64,000 nucleotides of DNA. It comes from an uncultured Acetatifactor sp. (GTDB lineage: Bacteria; Bacillota; Clostridia; Lachnospirales; Lachnospiraceae). Below the pieces are notes generated by a model. The model saw only the letters and a program-made list of their open reading frames with translations. It searched no databases and was not told the origin of the DNA. Positions within the stretch are counted from its first letter, which is position 1; each line of letters opens with the position of its first letter. Made by a program: the position numbers and the translations under genes. The stretch covers positions 53,196 through 117,195 of the forward strand of contig NZ_CAJUCP010000004.1 of assembly GCF_910585425.1 (NCBI RefSeq). The letters are read 5' to 3'. Of the stretch, positions 42,205 through 51,663 are shown one piece after another.

Positions 42205-42651
42205 ATGGGAAGACATGAACAAAGGGAGCAGGTTTTCCGGCTTTTGTTCCAGGCGGAGTTCCATCCGGCCCAGGACATGCCCAGGCAGATGAGGCTGTTC
42301 GTGGAGGACAACGAGGAGATCGGATCCCAGAAGGATGCCGATTATATAGAGAAGCGCTGTCAGACCGTCTTTCGGGAGCTTCCCGGGATAGACAGGCTGA
42401 TCGACGAAAATACCGTGGGATGGAATACCAGGCGGATGGGCAAGGTGGAGCTGGCTGTGCTGCGCCTGGCTGTGTACGAGCTGCGCTTCGATGACGACAT
42501 TCCCGCGGGAGTGGCAATCGATGAGGCGGTGGGGCTGGCGAAGCTGTACGGGCAGGAGAACGCCGGTGGTTTCGTGAATGCCATCCTGGCCAAGATCGTG
42601 AAGCTTCCGAGGACGGAAAGCGCTCGTGAATTGTTGAAATCAGGTGATTGA
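42205..42651 (+). CDS. nusB: Transcription antitermination factor NusB
   Basis: A 148-residue NusB: RHEQREQVFRLLFQAEF at the N-terminus, NTRRMGKVELAVLRLAVYEL and PAGVAIDEAVGLAKLYGQENAGGFVNAILAKIV. It binds boxA RNA with NusE to promote rRNA transcription. Overlaps xseA by eight bases. Confidence 0.95.
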   Translation: MGRHEQREQVFRLLFQAEFHPAQDMPRQMRLFVEDNEEIGSQKDADYIEKRCQTVFRELPGIDRLIDENTVGWNTRRMGKVELAVLRLAVYELRFDDDIPAGVAIDEAVGLAKLYGQENAGGFVNAILAKIVKLPRTESARELLKSGD

Positions 42652-43876
42652 GATCCGGAATGTTTATACTGTAGGACAATTGAACTCTTATATCAAAAAT
42701 ATGTTCACGCAGGACTATCTGCTGCAGAGGCTCTATGTGAAGGGCGAGGTGAGCAACTGCAAGTACCATTCCTCGGGACATATCTATTTTACGTTGAAGG
42801 ATTCCAGGGGGACCATAAGCTGCGTGATGTTCGCGGGCAGCCGTGCGGGCCTCTCTTTTCGTATGTCCGAAGGCCAGCAGGTGATCGTGGGCGGCGCGGT
42901 GGACGTGTACGAGAGGGACGGGAAGTACCAGCTCTACGCGAAGGAGATCCGATTGGACGGAAGCGGCCAGCTCTACGAGAGGTTCGAACGGCTGAAACAG
43001 GAGCTGGAGGAATCCGGCATGTTCGCCCCGGAGTACAAGCAGCCCATCCCCAGGTTCATACAGACCCTGGGCGTGGTCACGGCAGACACGGGGGCGGCTG
43101 TCCGGGACATCATCCAGATAGCGGGCAGGAGGAACCCTTACGTGCAGATCATCCTCTACCCGGCCATCGTCCAGGGGGAGGCGGCGGTGCCCAGCATCGT
43201 CCGGGGCATCCGGGCGTTGGAGGCCCTCGGGGTGGACGTGATGATCGTGGGCAGGGGCGGCGGCTCCATCGAGGATCTGTGGGCCTTCAACGAGAGGGAA
43301 GTGGCCCAGGCGGTGTTCGACTGCTCCGTGCCGGTCATCTCCGCGGTGGGACATGAGACAGATACCACGATCGTGGATTTCGTGGCAGACCTGCGGGCGC
43401 CCACGCCATCGGCGGCAGCGGAGCTGGCGGTGACGGATATCCGGGAAATCATGAGCGGAATCCTGAATTACAGGGATGCGCTGCTGCGCCTGATGCAGAG
43501 GAAGCTCCAGGACGGCCGGGGACAGGCCAGGCAGTTAGAGCTGAAACTGAAGCTGAAGAGCCCAGGGAGCCGGATCCGGGAGAGGAAGATGGCCGCGCTG
43601 TCGGCGGAGGAGAGGCTGCAGGAAAGGATGAACAGGCTCCTGGAGCGCCGCCGCCACGAGCTGGAAATCTACATCGAGCGGATGAAGGGGCTATCCCCCC
43701 TGGAGAAGCTGGGCAGCGGCTATTCCTATGTGGAGGACAGCGGGGGGCACAATATCCGCTCCGTAAGGCAGGTGCGGGAAGGGCAGGACATCACCATCCG
43801 GGTGAAAGACGGGCGGATCGGGGCCAGGGTGGTCAGGATCGGGCCCGCGGAGAACGGAAGGGGAGAGGTATGCTGA
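42644..43876 (+). CDS. xseA: Exodeoxyribonuclease VII large subunit
   Basis: A 410-residue subunit: N-terminal OB domain (YVKGEVSNCKYHSSGHIYF), then the catalytic domain with GVVTADTGAAVRDI, GRGGGSIEDLWAFNE and SAVGHETDTTIVDFVADLR, and a C-terminal coiled coil (about 290-350). Partner of XseB in degrading single-stranded DNA. GTG start overlapping nusB. Confidence 0.95.
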   Translation: MIEIRNVYTVGQLNSYIKNMFTQDYLLQRLYVKGEVSNCKYHSSGHIYFTLKDSRGTISCVMFAGSRAGLSFRMSEGQQVIVGGAVDVYERDGKYQLYAKEIRLDGSGQLYERFERLKQELEESGMFAPEYKQPIPRFIQTLGVVTADTGAAVRDIIQIAGRRNPYVQIILYPAIVQGEAAVPSIVRGIRALEALGVDVMIVGRGGGSIEDLWAFNEREVAQAVFDCSVPVISAVGHETDTTIVDFVADLRAPTPSAAAELAVTDIREIMSGILNYRDALLRLMQRKLQDGRGQARQLELKLKLKSPGSRIRERKMAALSAEERLQERMNRLLERRRHELEIYIERMKGLSPLEKLGSGYSYVEDSGGHNIRSVRQVREGQDITIRVKDGRIGARVVRIGPAENGRGEVC

Positions 43877-43968
43877 GGGCAAGCCAGCCCCGTGGATTTT
43901 GGCGGTGACGGCGGTGGAATGTGCCGCCGGGAGGTGCCTGAGGCAATCGGACGAGGAGAGTGTGGAAA

Positions 43969-44205
43969 ATGGCTGAAGAGACGAGAAAGCTTAGCCTGGA
44001 GGAGAATTTCGCCAGGCTGGAGGAACTGATCGGGGAGCTGGAGCGGGACGACATTCCGCTGGAGGAGGCCTTCGCGGCCTACAGCGCGGGCATGGCGGTC
44101 CTGAAGCAGTGCAACGACCAGATAGATAAGGTGGAGAAGCAGGTGCTCAAGCTTACGGAAGAGGGAGAACTGGAGGAATTCGGAAATGGACGCATCAGCA
44201 TTTGA
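43969..44205 (+). CDS. xseB: Exodeoxyribonuclease VII small subunit
   Basis: A 78-residue subunit: LSLEENFARLEELIGELE, DIPLEEAFAAYSAGM, CNDQIDKVEKQVLKL, all family signatures. It overlaps ispA by 20 bases. The ATG at 43969 is preferred over a GTG at 43960. Confidence 0.95.
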   Translation: MAEETRKLSLEENFARLEELIGELERDDIPLEEAFAAYSAGMAVLKQCNDQIDKVEKQVLKLTEEGELEEFGNGRISI

Positions 44206-45238
44206 GGAGAGGCTGCGGGAGGAGACCGCATATGCGGAGCGGGTGCTGCGGGAGCATCTGCCCGGGGAGGAAGGGCTGCAGGGGAAAATCATGGAGGCCA
44301 TGAACTACAGCCTGCTGGCCGGGGGAAAGCGCCTGCGCCCGATCCTCATGCGGGAGACCTGTCGGATGTGCGGTGGGGAAGACGGAGGCGCAGTCGAACA
44401 TTTCATGGCTGCCATCGAGATGATCCATACCTATTCCCTGGTGCACGACGACCTGCCCGCCATGGACAATGACCGCTACCGCAGGGGAAGGGAGACCACC
44501 TGGTATGTGTACGGGGAGACCATGGGCATCCTGGCCGGGGACGGCCTGCTGAACTATGCCTTTGAGACGGCGATTCGGGCGCTCGGGGAGCCCGGGGCGG
44601 GGAGCGGCGCCTCCGAGGGCGAAAGGCTTGCGCGGCTGGAGCGGGCCTCTGCCGCGTTTTCCGTTCTGGCTCGCAAGGCCGGGATTTATGGCATGATTGG
44701 CGGGCAGGTGGCGGATGTCATGGCCGAGAAGAGATTCTGCCAGGCTGAGAAGGGTCTGGATGGGTCCGGGAGAGATTCCGCCATGGCCGCACAGGGCTCA
44801 GGGGATGCGGATTCGATGAAGTCCCCGGGCGATTCCCCGGAGCCCGTTTCGGAGGACGCCGGGGCCAGGCTCATGTTCATCCATGCCCACAAGACCGCGG
44901 CCCTGATACAGGCGGCCATGATGACAGGCGCGATTCTGGCGGGAGCCGGGGAAGACCAGGTGGCCGCCATCGAAAAATGCGCTTACAACATAGGCATCGC
45001 CTTCCAGATACAGGACGACATCCTGGACGTAATCGGCGACAGCGGGGAGCTGGGCAAGCCCACGGGCAGCGATGCCCAGAACGGGAAGACCACCTATGTG
45101 ACATGGAAGGGCCTGGAGCAGGCGAAGGCTGACGTAGAAGCGCTGTCCAGAGAGGCTGTGGCCATACTGGACGGTTTCGAGGGGGAGCATGAGTTCCTGA
45201 AACAGTTGGTACTGAACCTGATAGACAGAAGAAAATAG
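44186..45238 (+). CDS. ispA: Farnesyl/geranylgeranyl diphosphate synthase
   Basis: A 350-residue prenyltransferase: first Asp-rich motif HDDLPAMDNDRYRRG, second QDDILDVIGD, and LLAGGKRLRPIL for IPP. It makes short polyprenyl diphosphates from the products of the MEP pathway whose first gene, dxs, is next. Longer than the usual 295 residues because of two low-complexity insertions (about residues 135-150 and 190-225, Ser/Gly/Asp-rich). Confidence 0.93.
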   Translation: MDASAFEERLREETAYAERVLREHLPGEEGLQGKIMEAMNYSLLAGGKRLRPILMRETCRMCGGEDGGAVEHFMAAIEMIHTYSLVHDDLPAMDNDRYRRGRETTWYVYGETMGILAGDGLLNYAFETAIRALGEPGAGSGASEGERLARLERASAAFSVLARKAGIYGMIGGQVADVMAEKRFCQAEKGLDGSGRDSAMAAQGSGDADSMKSPGDSPEPVSEDAGARLMFIHAHKTAALIQAAMMTGAILAGAGEDQVAAIEKCAYNIGIAFQIQDDILDVIGDSGELGKPTGSDAQNGKTTYVTWKGLEQAKADVEALSREAVAILDGFEGEHEFLKQLVLNLIDRRK

Positions 45239-45319
45239 GAGCGATAAACGGGCGCAGCGTTCTTACAGGGATAGCTTTTATGGATAGCTTTTGAGGAAGG
45301 CTGCCGGGAAAGGCAAGGG

Positions 45320-47188
45320 ATGGCGATGTTGCTGGAGACCATTGGACAGGCGAACGATATCAAGAAGATAAGGAAAGAGGACTTGGGAAGTCTGGCACAG
45401 GAAATCCGGGATTTCCTGATACGGACGATCAGCGTCACGGGAGGGCATCTGGGGGCGAACCTGGGGGCCGTGGAGCTGACCATGGCCCTGCACCTGGCCC
45501 TGGACCTCCCGGAGGACAAAATCATCTGGGACGTGGGGCATCAGTCCTACACCCACAAGATCCTCACAGGCCGGAAGGACCGGTTCGAGACCCTGCGCCA
45601 GTTCCATGGCCTCAGCGGCTTCCCAAAGCGCAAGGAAAGCGAATGCGACGTCTTCGACACAGGCCACAGCTCCACCTCCCTGTCCGCGGGGCTGGGGCTG
45701 GTGAAGGCCCGGGAGATTACAGGCGGCAGCGAGACGATCGTGTCGGTGATCGGGGACGGCTCCCTGACCGGGGGCATGGCCTATGAGGCCCTGAACAACG
45801 CCGCCAAGCTGGAGACGAACTTCATCATCATCTTAAACGACAACAACATGTCCATCTCCGAGAACGTGGGGGGCATGTCCAAATATCTCAACAGCATCCG
45901 CACGGCCTCCAGCTATCTGGACCTGAAAAAGGGAATCTACAATGCCCTCCAGGGCACCAAGCGGGGGGACAGCACCATCAGCCGCATCCGCAGGGCAAAG
46001 AGCAGCTTCAAGCAACTGGTGATACCCGGCATGATGTTCGAGGACATGGGCATCACCTACCTGGGGCCTGTGGACGGGCACGACATCCCGGCCCTGGTGG
46101 CCACCATCCAGGCCGCCAAGCGGGTGGAGGGTCCGGTGATGATCCACGCGCTGACGGAGAAAGGCAGGGGATACCGTCCCGCGGAGCGCCATCCCGCCAG
46201 GTTCCACGGCACGGAGCCATTCGACATCGAGACGGGCATCCCCTCCCACCCCAGGACAGTGGCCAACTATACGGACATCTTCTCCACGGTGATGTGCAAG
46301 CTGGGGCAGAGGGACAACAAGATTGTAGCCATCACTGCCGCCATGCCGGACGGCACCGGGCTGAAACGGTTCCACAACATGTATCCGGACCGCTTCTTTG
46401 ACGTAGGCATAGCGGAGCAGCACGCGGTGACTTTCGCGGCGGGGCTGGCGGTGGGGGGCATGAAGCCCATCGTGGCCGTGTACTCCTCCTTCCTGCAGCG
46501 GGCCTACGACCAGATCCTGCACGATGTGTGCCTGCAGAACCTCCCTGTGGTCTTCGCCATCGACAGGGCGGGGCTGGTGGGCAGCGACGGGGAGACCCAT
46601 CAGGGGGTATTCGACCTTACATATCTCTCCGGCATCCCGAACATGCATATCTGCGCCCCCAAGAATAAGTGGGAGCTGTCGGACATGCTGAAGTTCGCGG
46701 TGTCCCTGGGAGCGCCCGTGGCGGTGCGCTATCCCAGGGGAACGGCCTACGCGGGGCTGAAGGAGTACCGGGAGCCCGTAAGCCTGGGCAGGGCGGAGTG
46801 GATCTACAGGGAGCGGGAGATCGCCCTGTTCGCGCTGGGCAGCATGGTGAAGACCGCCGAGGCCGTGCGGGAGCGGCTGAAGGCCATGGGCCATGAGGTG
46901 AGCCTGATCAACGCCAGGTTCGTGAAGCCCATTGACCGGGAAGCCGTGGCGGAGGCCTGCGCAGACCACAGACTGATCGTCACCATGGAGGAGAACGTGG
47001 CCTGCGGCGGCTACGGGGAGAAGGTGCTGGCTTATATGAACGAAAACGGCCTGGGCAGCAGCTTCCTGGGCATAGCGGTTCCCGATGTCTTCGTGGAGCA
47101 CGGAAACGTGGAGCTGCTGAAGGAGGAAATCGGCATGGACGCGGAGGGCATCGTGGCGAGGATCCTGCAGAGAATCGGCGAGGCGTAG
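45320..47188 (+). CDS. dxs: 1-deoxy-D-xylulose-5-phosphate synthase
   Basis: A 622-residue thiamine-diphosphate enzyme of the MEP isoprenoid pathway. Visible: LGANLGAVELTMALH, WDVGHQSYTHKILTGR, the ThDP site GDGSLTGGMAYEALNNA, FDVGIAEQHAVTFAAGLA and the C-terminal transketolase domain. Full length. Overlaps in function with the preceding ispA; eight bases before the tlyA start. Confidence 0.96.
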   Translation: MAMLLETIGQANDIKKIRKEDLGSLAQEIRDFLIRTISVTGGHLGANLGAVELTMALHLALDLPEDKIIWDVGHQSYTHKILTGRKDRFETLRQFHGLSGFPKRKESECDVFDTGHSSTSLSAGLGLVKAREITGGSETIVSVIGDGSLTGGMAYEALNNAAKLETNFIIILNDNNMSISENVGGMSKYLNSIRTASSYLDLKKGIYNALQGTKRGDSTISRIRRAKSSFKQLVIPGMMFEDMGITYLGPVDGHDIPALVATIQAAKRVEGPVMIHALTEKGRGYRPAERHPARFHGTEPFDIETGIPSHPRTVANYTDIFSTVMCKLGQRDNKIVAITAAMPDGTGLKRFHNMYPDRFFDVGIAEQHAVTFAAGLAVGGMKPIVAVYSSFLQRAYDQILHDVCLQNLPVVFAIDRAGLVGSDGETHQGVFDLTYLSGIPNMHICAPKNKWELSDMLKFAVSLGAPVAVRYPRGTAYAGLKEYREPVSLGRAEWIYREREIALFALGSMVKTAEAVRERLKAMGHEVSLINARFVKPIDREAVAEACADHRLIVTMEENVACGGYGEKVLAYMNENGLGSSFLGIAVPDVFVEHGNVELLKEEIGMDAEGIVARILQRIGEA

Positions 47189-47196
47189 GAAAACAG

Positions 47197-48081
47197 ATGA
47201 AAGAACGTTTGGATGTCATATTGGTAAAGCAGGGCCACGCGCCCTCCAGAGAAAAGGCCAGGGCCATCATCATGTCCGGCAATGTCTATGTGAACGGGCA
47301 GAAGGAGGACAAGGCCGGGACATTTTTCGACGAGGCGAAGATTGCGCTGGAGGTGCGGGAGAGCGCCCTGCGCTATGTGAGCCGGGGCGGCCTGAAGCTG
47401 GAGAAGGCCGTGGAGACATGGGGGCTTTCCCTGGCGGATAAGGTGTGCATGGACATCGGAGCCTCCACAGGGGGCTTTACGGACTGCATGCTGCAGAGGG
47501 GAGCGTCCAGGGTCTATGCCGTGGACGTGGGGCACGGGCAGCTTGCCTGGAAGCTCCGGGGCGATGAAAGGGTGGTCTGCATGGAGCAGACGAACTTCCG
47601 GTACGTGGTGCCGGAGGACATCGGGGAGCCGCTGGACTTTGCCAGCGTGGACGTGTCCTTCATTTCCCTGACGAAGATATTGATTCCCGCCCGGAACCTG
47701 CTGAAGCGCGGCGGGGAGATGGTCTGCCTGATCAAGCCCCAGTTCGAGGCGGGCAGGGACAAGGTGGGCAAGAAGGGCGTGGTCAGGGAGCCGGAGATCC
47801 ACGGGGAGGTCATCCGGAAAATCATCGACTACGCAGACATAGTCGGCTTTGCCCCATTGCATTTGGACTACTCCCCGGTGAGAGGGCCGGAGGGGAACAT
47901 CGAGTATCTGCTGCACCTGAAAAAAGAGGAGGAGCCGTCTGCCGAACTGAGGGGCCTGTCCGAGCGGGACGCCGAGGAGCGGCTGCGGGAGGCTCTGGAG
48001 AGCGGCGGGGGGCTGTCCCGGCAGCCTGGCTGGGAGAGTCTGATCGGGGAGACGGTGGCGGCTTCCCATGCACAGCTATGA
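47197..48081 (+). CDS. tlyA: TlyA-family rRNA 2'-O-methyltransferase
   Basis: A 294-residue protein: N-terminal S4 domain (RLDVILVKQGHAPSREKARAI), then an FtsJ-like methyltransferase with CMDIGASTGGFTDCMLQRGA and DVSFISLTKIL. TlyA methylates cytidines in rRNA in mycobacteria; the clostridial enzyme's target is not established. The tail after residue 245 is rich in Glu and Gly. Confidence 0.9.
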   Translation: MKERLDVILVKQGHAPSREKARAIIMSGNVYVNGQKEDKAGTFFDEAKIALEVRESALRYVSRGGLKLEKAVETWGLSLADKVCMDIGASTGGFTDCMLQRGASRVYAVDVGHGQLAWKLRGDERVVCMEQTNFRYVVPEDIGEPLDFASVDVSFISLTKILIPARNLLKRGGEMVCLIKPQFEAGRDKVGKKGVVREPEIHGEVIRKIIDYADIVGFAPLHLDYSPVRGPEGNIEYLLHLKKEEEPSAELRGLSERDAEERLREALESGGGLSRQPGWESLIGETVAASHAQL

Positions 48082-48096
48082 AGGAGCCGGAGAGCC

Positions 48097-49053
48097 ATGA
48101 AGCATTTTCTGATCTATACCAATCGACAGAAGGACAGGGACTTGGCCACCACAAAGCGGATCTGCGACTTCCTGCGGCTGAAGGGGAAGCGCGTCACCGT
48201 CATGGCCCAGGGAATTTGCGGGTCGGGTGAGGATTCTCGTCAGGCCCCTTGGCGGCGGGCAGAGGGCGGCGCTGTGTGGCCGTATCAGGATCCTGGGCGG
48301 GACGGAGATTCAGAGAGAAGTCGGCAGTGGCCGGAGCCGGGCAGCTCCCTGGAGGTTCCCGCGGACGCGGATTGCATGATCGTGCTGGGCGGGGACGGCA
48401 CGGTGCTGCAGGCGGCCAGGCTGACGAAGATGCTGCGGGTTCCCATCATCGGCGTGAACCTGGGCACACTGGGCTATATGACAGAGGTGGAGGTGCCGAA
48501 CCTGGAGGAGTCGCTGGAACGGCTGATCGCCGGGGACTATGTGCAGGAGAGCCGCATGATGCTGGGCGGCAGGGCCACATTCTCGGACGGGCGGGAGGAG
48601 GAGGGCTGGGCGCTGAACGATATCGTGATAGCCAGAAGCGGCCCTCTGCAGATTATCAGGTTCAATATATACGTCAATGGCCAGTTCCTGAATGACTACA
48701 GCGCGGACGGCGTAATCGTCACCACGCCCACGGGCTCCACGGGCTACAATCTGTCCGCGGGAGGCCCTCTGGTGGAGCCGGGCGCCAGGCTGATTGTGCT
48801 GACGCCCATCTGTCCCCACTCCCTGAACCAGAGGAGTATCGTCCTTTCCCCGGAGGATGTGATAGAAATCCAGATACCGGCCCGGGGGGAGAGCGGGAAC
48901 CAGAACGTGGAGGCAAGCTTTGACGGCAGCCATATCATACCGCTGCGGACAGGAGACAGGCTGCGGATCGTGAGGTCCGAGGAGACCACGGAATTCTTAA
49001 AGCTGGGTCAGGTCAGCTTTCTGGACGTGCTCCACAGAAAGATGAAAGAATAG
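48097..49053 (+). CDS. nadK: NAD kinase
   Basis: A 318-residue ATP-NAD kinase: GGDGTVLQAARLTK, ALNDIVIARSG, TPTGSTGYNLSAGGP, and PICPHSLNQRSIVL. It makes NADP. About 25 extra residues (Gly/Ser/Asp-rich, about 42-85) separate the first strand from the GGDGT loop; a typical family member has a shorter linker. Confidence 0.95.
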   Translation: MKHFLIYTNRQKDRDLATTKRICDFLRLKGKRVTVMAQGICGSGEDSRQAPWRRAEGGAVWPYQDPGRDGDSERSRQWPEPGSSLEVPADADCMIVLGGDGTVLQAARLTKMLRVPIIGVNLGTLGYMTEVEVPNLEESLERLIAGDYVQESRMMLGGRATFSDGREEEGWALNDIVIARSGPLQIIRFNIYVNGQFLNDYSADGVIVTTPTGSTGYNLSAGGPLVEPGARLIVLTPICPHSLNQRSIVLSPEDVIEIQIPARGESGNQNVEASFDGSHIIPLRTGDRLRIVRSEETTEFLKLGQVSFLDVLHRKMKE

Positions 49054-49127
49054 CGAGGCGCCGGGGTATCAGGGGCTTTGCTTGCACCGGATTGGGGAAT
49101 CCGGAGTCTGACAGAGGGGGAAGGGAC

Positions 49128-49577
49128 ATGAAGGGGAACAGGCAGGACAAGATGCTGGAAATCATTCGCAACTACGATGTGGGAACCCAGGAGGAGCTGG
49201 CCGGGAGGCTGCGGGAGGCGGGCTTTTCCGTGACCCAGGCCACGGTCTCCAGGGACATCCGGGAGCTGAAGCTGTCCAAGGTGCCCACAGCGGAGGGCGG
49301 GCAGAAATATGTGGTGCTGGAGCAGGAGGAGGGAGGCCGGGGAGACCGGTTCATCCGCGTCCTGCAGGATGCCCTTTCCTCCATGGCCACCGCCCAGAAC
49401 CTGCTGGTGGTCAGGACGGTGTCCGGCATGGCAATGGCGGCGGCCACCGCCATGGATGCCCTGCAGTTTCCCGAGGTGGTGGGCTGCATCGCCGGGGATG
49501 ACACCATCTTCGTGGCCACCCATACAGTAGAGGAAGCACAGGCGCTGATGGAAAAAATCAGATCCATCACAGCGTAA
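49128..49577 (+). CDS. argR: Arginine repressor
   Basis: A 149-residue ArgR/AhrC. N-terminal winged helix (RQDKMLEIIRNYDVGTQEEL, SVTQATVSRDIRELKLSKV) and C-terminal arginine-binding hexamerisation domain (VVGCIAGDDTIFVA). In Bacillus the same gene lies before recN, as here. Confidence 0.95.
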   Translation: MKGNRQDKMLEIIRNYDVGTQEELAGRLREAGFSVTQATVSRDIRELKLSKVPTAEGGQKYVVLEQEEGGRGDRFIRVLQDALSSMATAQNLLVVRTVSGMAMAAATAMDALQFPEVVGCIAGDDTIFVATHTVEEAQALMEKIRSITA

Positions 49578-49729
49578 CGGCCGGACTTTTGCTCCCATGG
49601 GGGCGGTGGGGAGAGTCCGCCGGCTTACAGGCAGATGTGCCGGAGAGGGTGAATCTGGCGGGGCCGGATGCCCCGGCTTGGGAAGGGCCGGGGCGTGCGG
49701 CGGGCCAAAAGCCTGAAAGGAGAAAGAAG

Positions 49730-51418
49730 ATGCTGACTAGCTTGCATGTGAAGAACCTGGCATTGATGGAAGAGACGGAGGTGGAGTTCGGCGAGGGCCT
49801 GAACATCCTCACCGGAGAGACCGGCGCGGGGAAATCCCTGCTGATCGGGAGTGTGAACCTGGCCCTTGGGGGGAAGTTCGAGCGGGAGATGCTGCGCAAG
49901 GGGGCGGAGAGCGCCCTTGTGGAGCTGGTCTTCACCGGAAATGAGCGCGTCCGCGGGAAGCTGGAGGAGCTGGAGCTGGAACAGTCGGAAGACGGAACCG
50001 TAGTCATCAGCCGCAAGATCAGCGTGGGGAAAAATGTGTACCGCATCAACGGTGAAACCGTCACCGCGAAGCAGGTGAAGGAGCTGGCGGAGCTTTTGAT
50101 AGACATCCATGGCCAGCATGAGCACCAGTCCCTGCTGCACAAAAAGAAGCACATGGAGATTCTGGACGCCTACTGCGGCGGGAAGCTTGCGAAGGAGGCG
50201 GAGGCGGTGGCTGTGGCCTACAGGGAGTGCCGGGAGCTGGAGCGCTCCCTGGAGGAAGAGGCCATGGACGAGGAAGCCAAGGCCAGGGAACAGGCGCTGG
50301 CCCGGTTCGAGCTCCAGGAAATCGAGCAGGCCCATCTGGTGCCCGGTGAGGACGAGGAGCTGGAGCAGCGCTACCGCATCATGGTGAACGGCAAGAGGAT
50401 TACCGAAAACCTGTCAGAAAGCTATCAGTACACCGGCAGCGACTTCGAGGGAGGAGCGGGAGGCGCCCTGAGCCGCGCCCTGCGTGCCCTGCGCAACGTG
50501 TCGGGGCTGGACGGCCGCCTGGGAGAGCTGGAGGGGGAACTGGCGGAGATCGACAATCTGCTGGCGGACTACAACCGGGACCTGGCCCAGTACATGGAGG
50601 ACTGCGAGTTCGACGACGAGGAGTATGCCGCCGTGGAGGAGCGGCTGAACCTCCTGAACCGCCTGAAGGAAAAATACGGGAACACCCTGGAGGCAGTGAT
50701 CGCCTACGGGGAGGGGCGGCAGAAGCTCCTGGACAAGCTGGAGGACTACGACGCCTATATCGAAGGGCTGAACCGGCGCCTGGCCGCGGCCAGGGCAAAC
50801 CTGGAGGAGAGCTGCGGCAGGCTTTCCAAGATCCGCAGGAAACATGCCGCCGTGCTGACGAAGCAGTTGAAGGAGGCCCTGGTGAACCTGAACTTCGCCA
50901 CGGTGGAATTCGAGATCGCCATAGACCGGGCCAAGACCGTCACCGCAAAGGGCTACGACGATGTGGAGTTCCTGATTTCCACCAATCCCGGCGAGGGCGT
51001 GAGGGCCTTGAGCCAGGTGGCCAGCGGCGGCGAGCTGTCCCGCATCATGCTGGCCATCAAGACCGTGCTGGCCGGCAGGGACGACATCGACACCCTGATC
51101 TTCGATGAAATCGATACGGGCATCAGCGGCAGGACGGCCTGGCGGGTGTCCGAGCAGCTCGACACCGTGGCCCATGCCCACCAGGTGCTGTGCATCACCC
51201 ATCTGCCCCAGATAGCCGCCATGGCGGACAGGCATTTCGTCATTGAGAAAAGCAGCACCCAGGACAATACCATCACCGACATCCGCCTGCTGGAAGAGGA
51301 GGAGAGCCTGGGAGAGCTGGCAAGGCTATTGGGCAGCGATACATTGACCCCGGCCGCCCTGTCCAACGCCAGGGACATGCGCCTGCAGGCTGCCGCCCAT
51401 AAATCCCATTCAAAATAA
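49730..51418 (+). CDS. recN: DNA repair protein RecN
   Basis: A 562-residue SMC-like ATPase: Walker A LTGETGAGKSLLIGSVNLAL, coiled coil (about 160-390), signature LSQVASGGELSRIMLAIK and Walker B LIFDEIDTGISG. It acts at double-strand breaks. The ATG at 49730 follows AAAGGAGAAAGAAG. Start from 49589 would add 47 unrelated residues. Confidence 0.95.
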   Translation: MLTSLHVKNLALMEETEVEFGEGLNILTGETGAGKSLLIGSVNLALGGKFEREMLRKGAESALVELVFTGNERVRGKLEELELEQSEDGTVVISRKISVGKNVYRINGETVTAKQVKELAELLIDIHGQHEHQSLLHKKKHMEILDAYCGGKLAKEAEAVAVAYRECRELERSLEEEAMDEEAKAREQALARFELQEIEQAHLVPGEDEELEQRYRIMVNGKRITENLSESYQYTGSDFEGGAGGALSRALRALRNVSGLDGRLGELEGELAEIDNLLADYNRDLAQYMEDCEFDDEEYAAVEERLNLLNRLKEKYGNTLEAVIAYGEGRQKLLDKLEDYDAYIEGLNRRLAAARANLEESCGRLSKIRRKHAAVLTKQLKEALVNLNFATVEFEIAIDRAKTVTAKGYDDVEFLISTNPGEGVRALSQVASGGELSRIMLAIKTVLAGRDDIDTLIFDEIDTGISGRTAWRVSEQLDTVAHAHQVLCITHLPQIAAMADRHFVIEKSSTQDNTITDIRLLEEEESLGELARLLGSDTLTPAALSNARDMRLQAAAHKSHSK

Positions 51419-51464
51419 TTTGCCGGACAAAAATTTCATAAGCTAAAAATTCCGGAAGCTAAAA

Positions 51465-51510
51465 ATTCCAGAAGCTGCTGGAATGAAACCGGAAAAAATC
51501 TCACATACTA
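51465..51510 (+). promoter_or_regulatory. Sigma-G promoter of spoIVB with overlapping palindrome
   Basis: GAATG (51481-51485), 18-base spacer, CATACTA (51504-51510) matches the sigma-G consensus GMATR-18-CATNMTA at every specified position. A near-perfect 20-base palindrome (51465-51484) overlaps the -35 box and may be a regulator site. In Bacillus, spoIVB is expressed under sigma-F and sigma-G. Confidence 0.7.
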
Positions 51511-51514
51511 TACA

Positions 51515-51544
51515 CGAAAAAAGACTCTCAGAGGGTCTTTTTTT
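51515..51544. terminator. Intrinsic terminator between recN and spoIVB
   Basis: AAAAAAGACTCT/AGGGTCTTTTTTT arms with a three-base loop, usable from both directions. It would end the recN transcript, but it lies just downstream of the sigma-G start site. Confidence 0.8.
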
Positions 51545-51663
51545 GTACGGACAGGCAATCGGAGGTCTGCAGCCGGCGCGGCATGCGGCCAGCAGGGCGA
51601 GTGGTGGAGAGGGGCATCCCCACGCTCGATCGGGAGGAAATCGATTCGGAGGAGTATGTGGAT

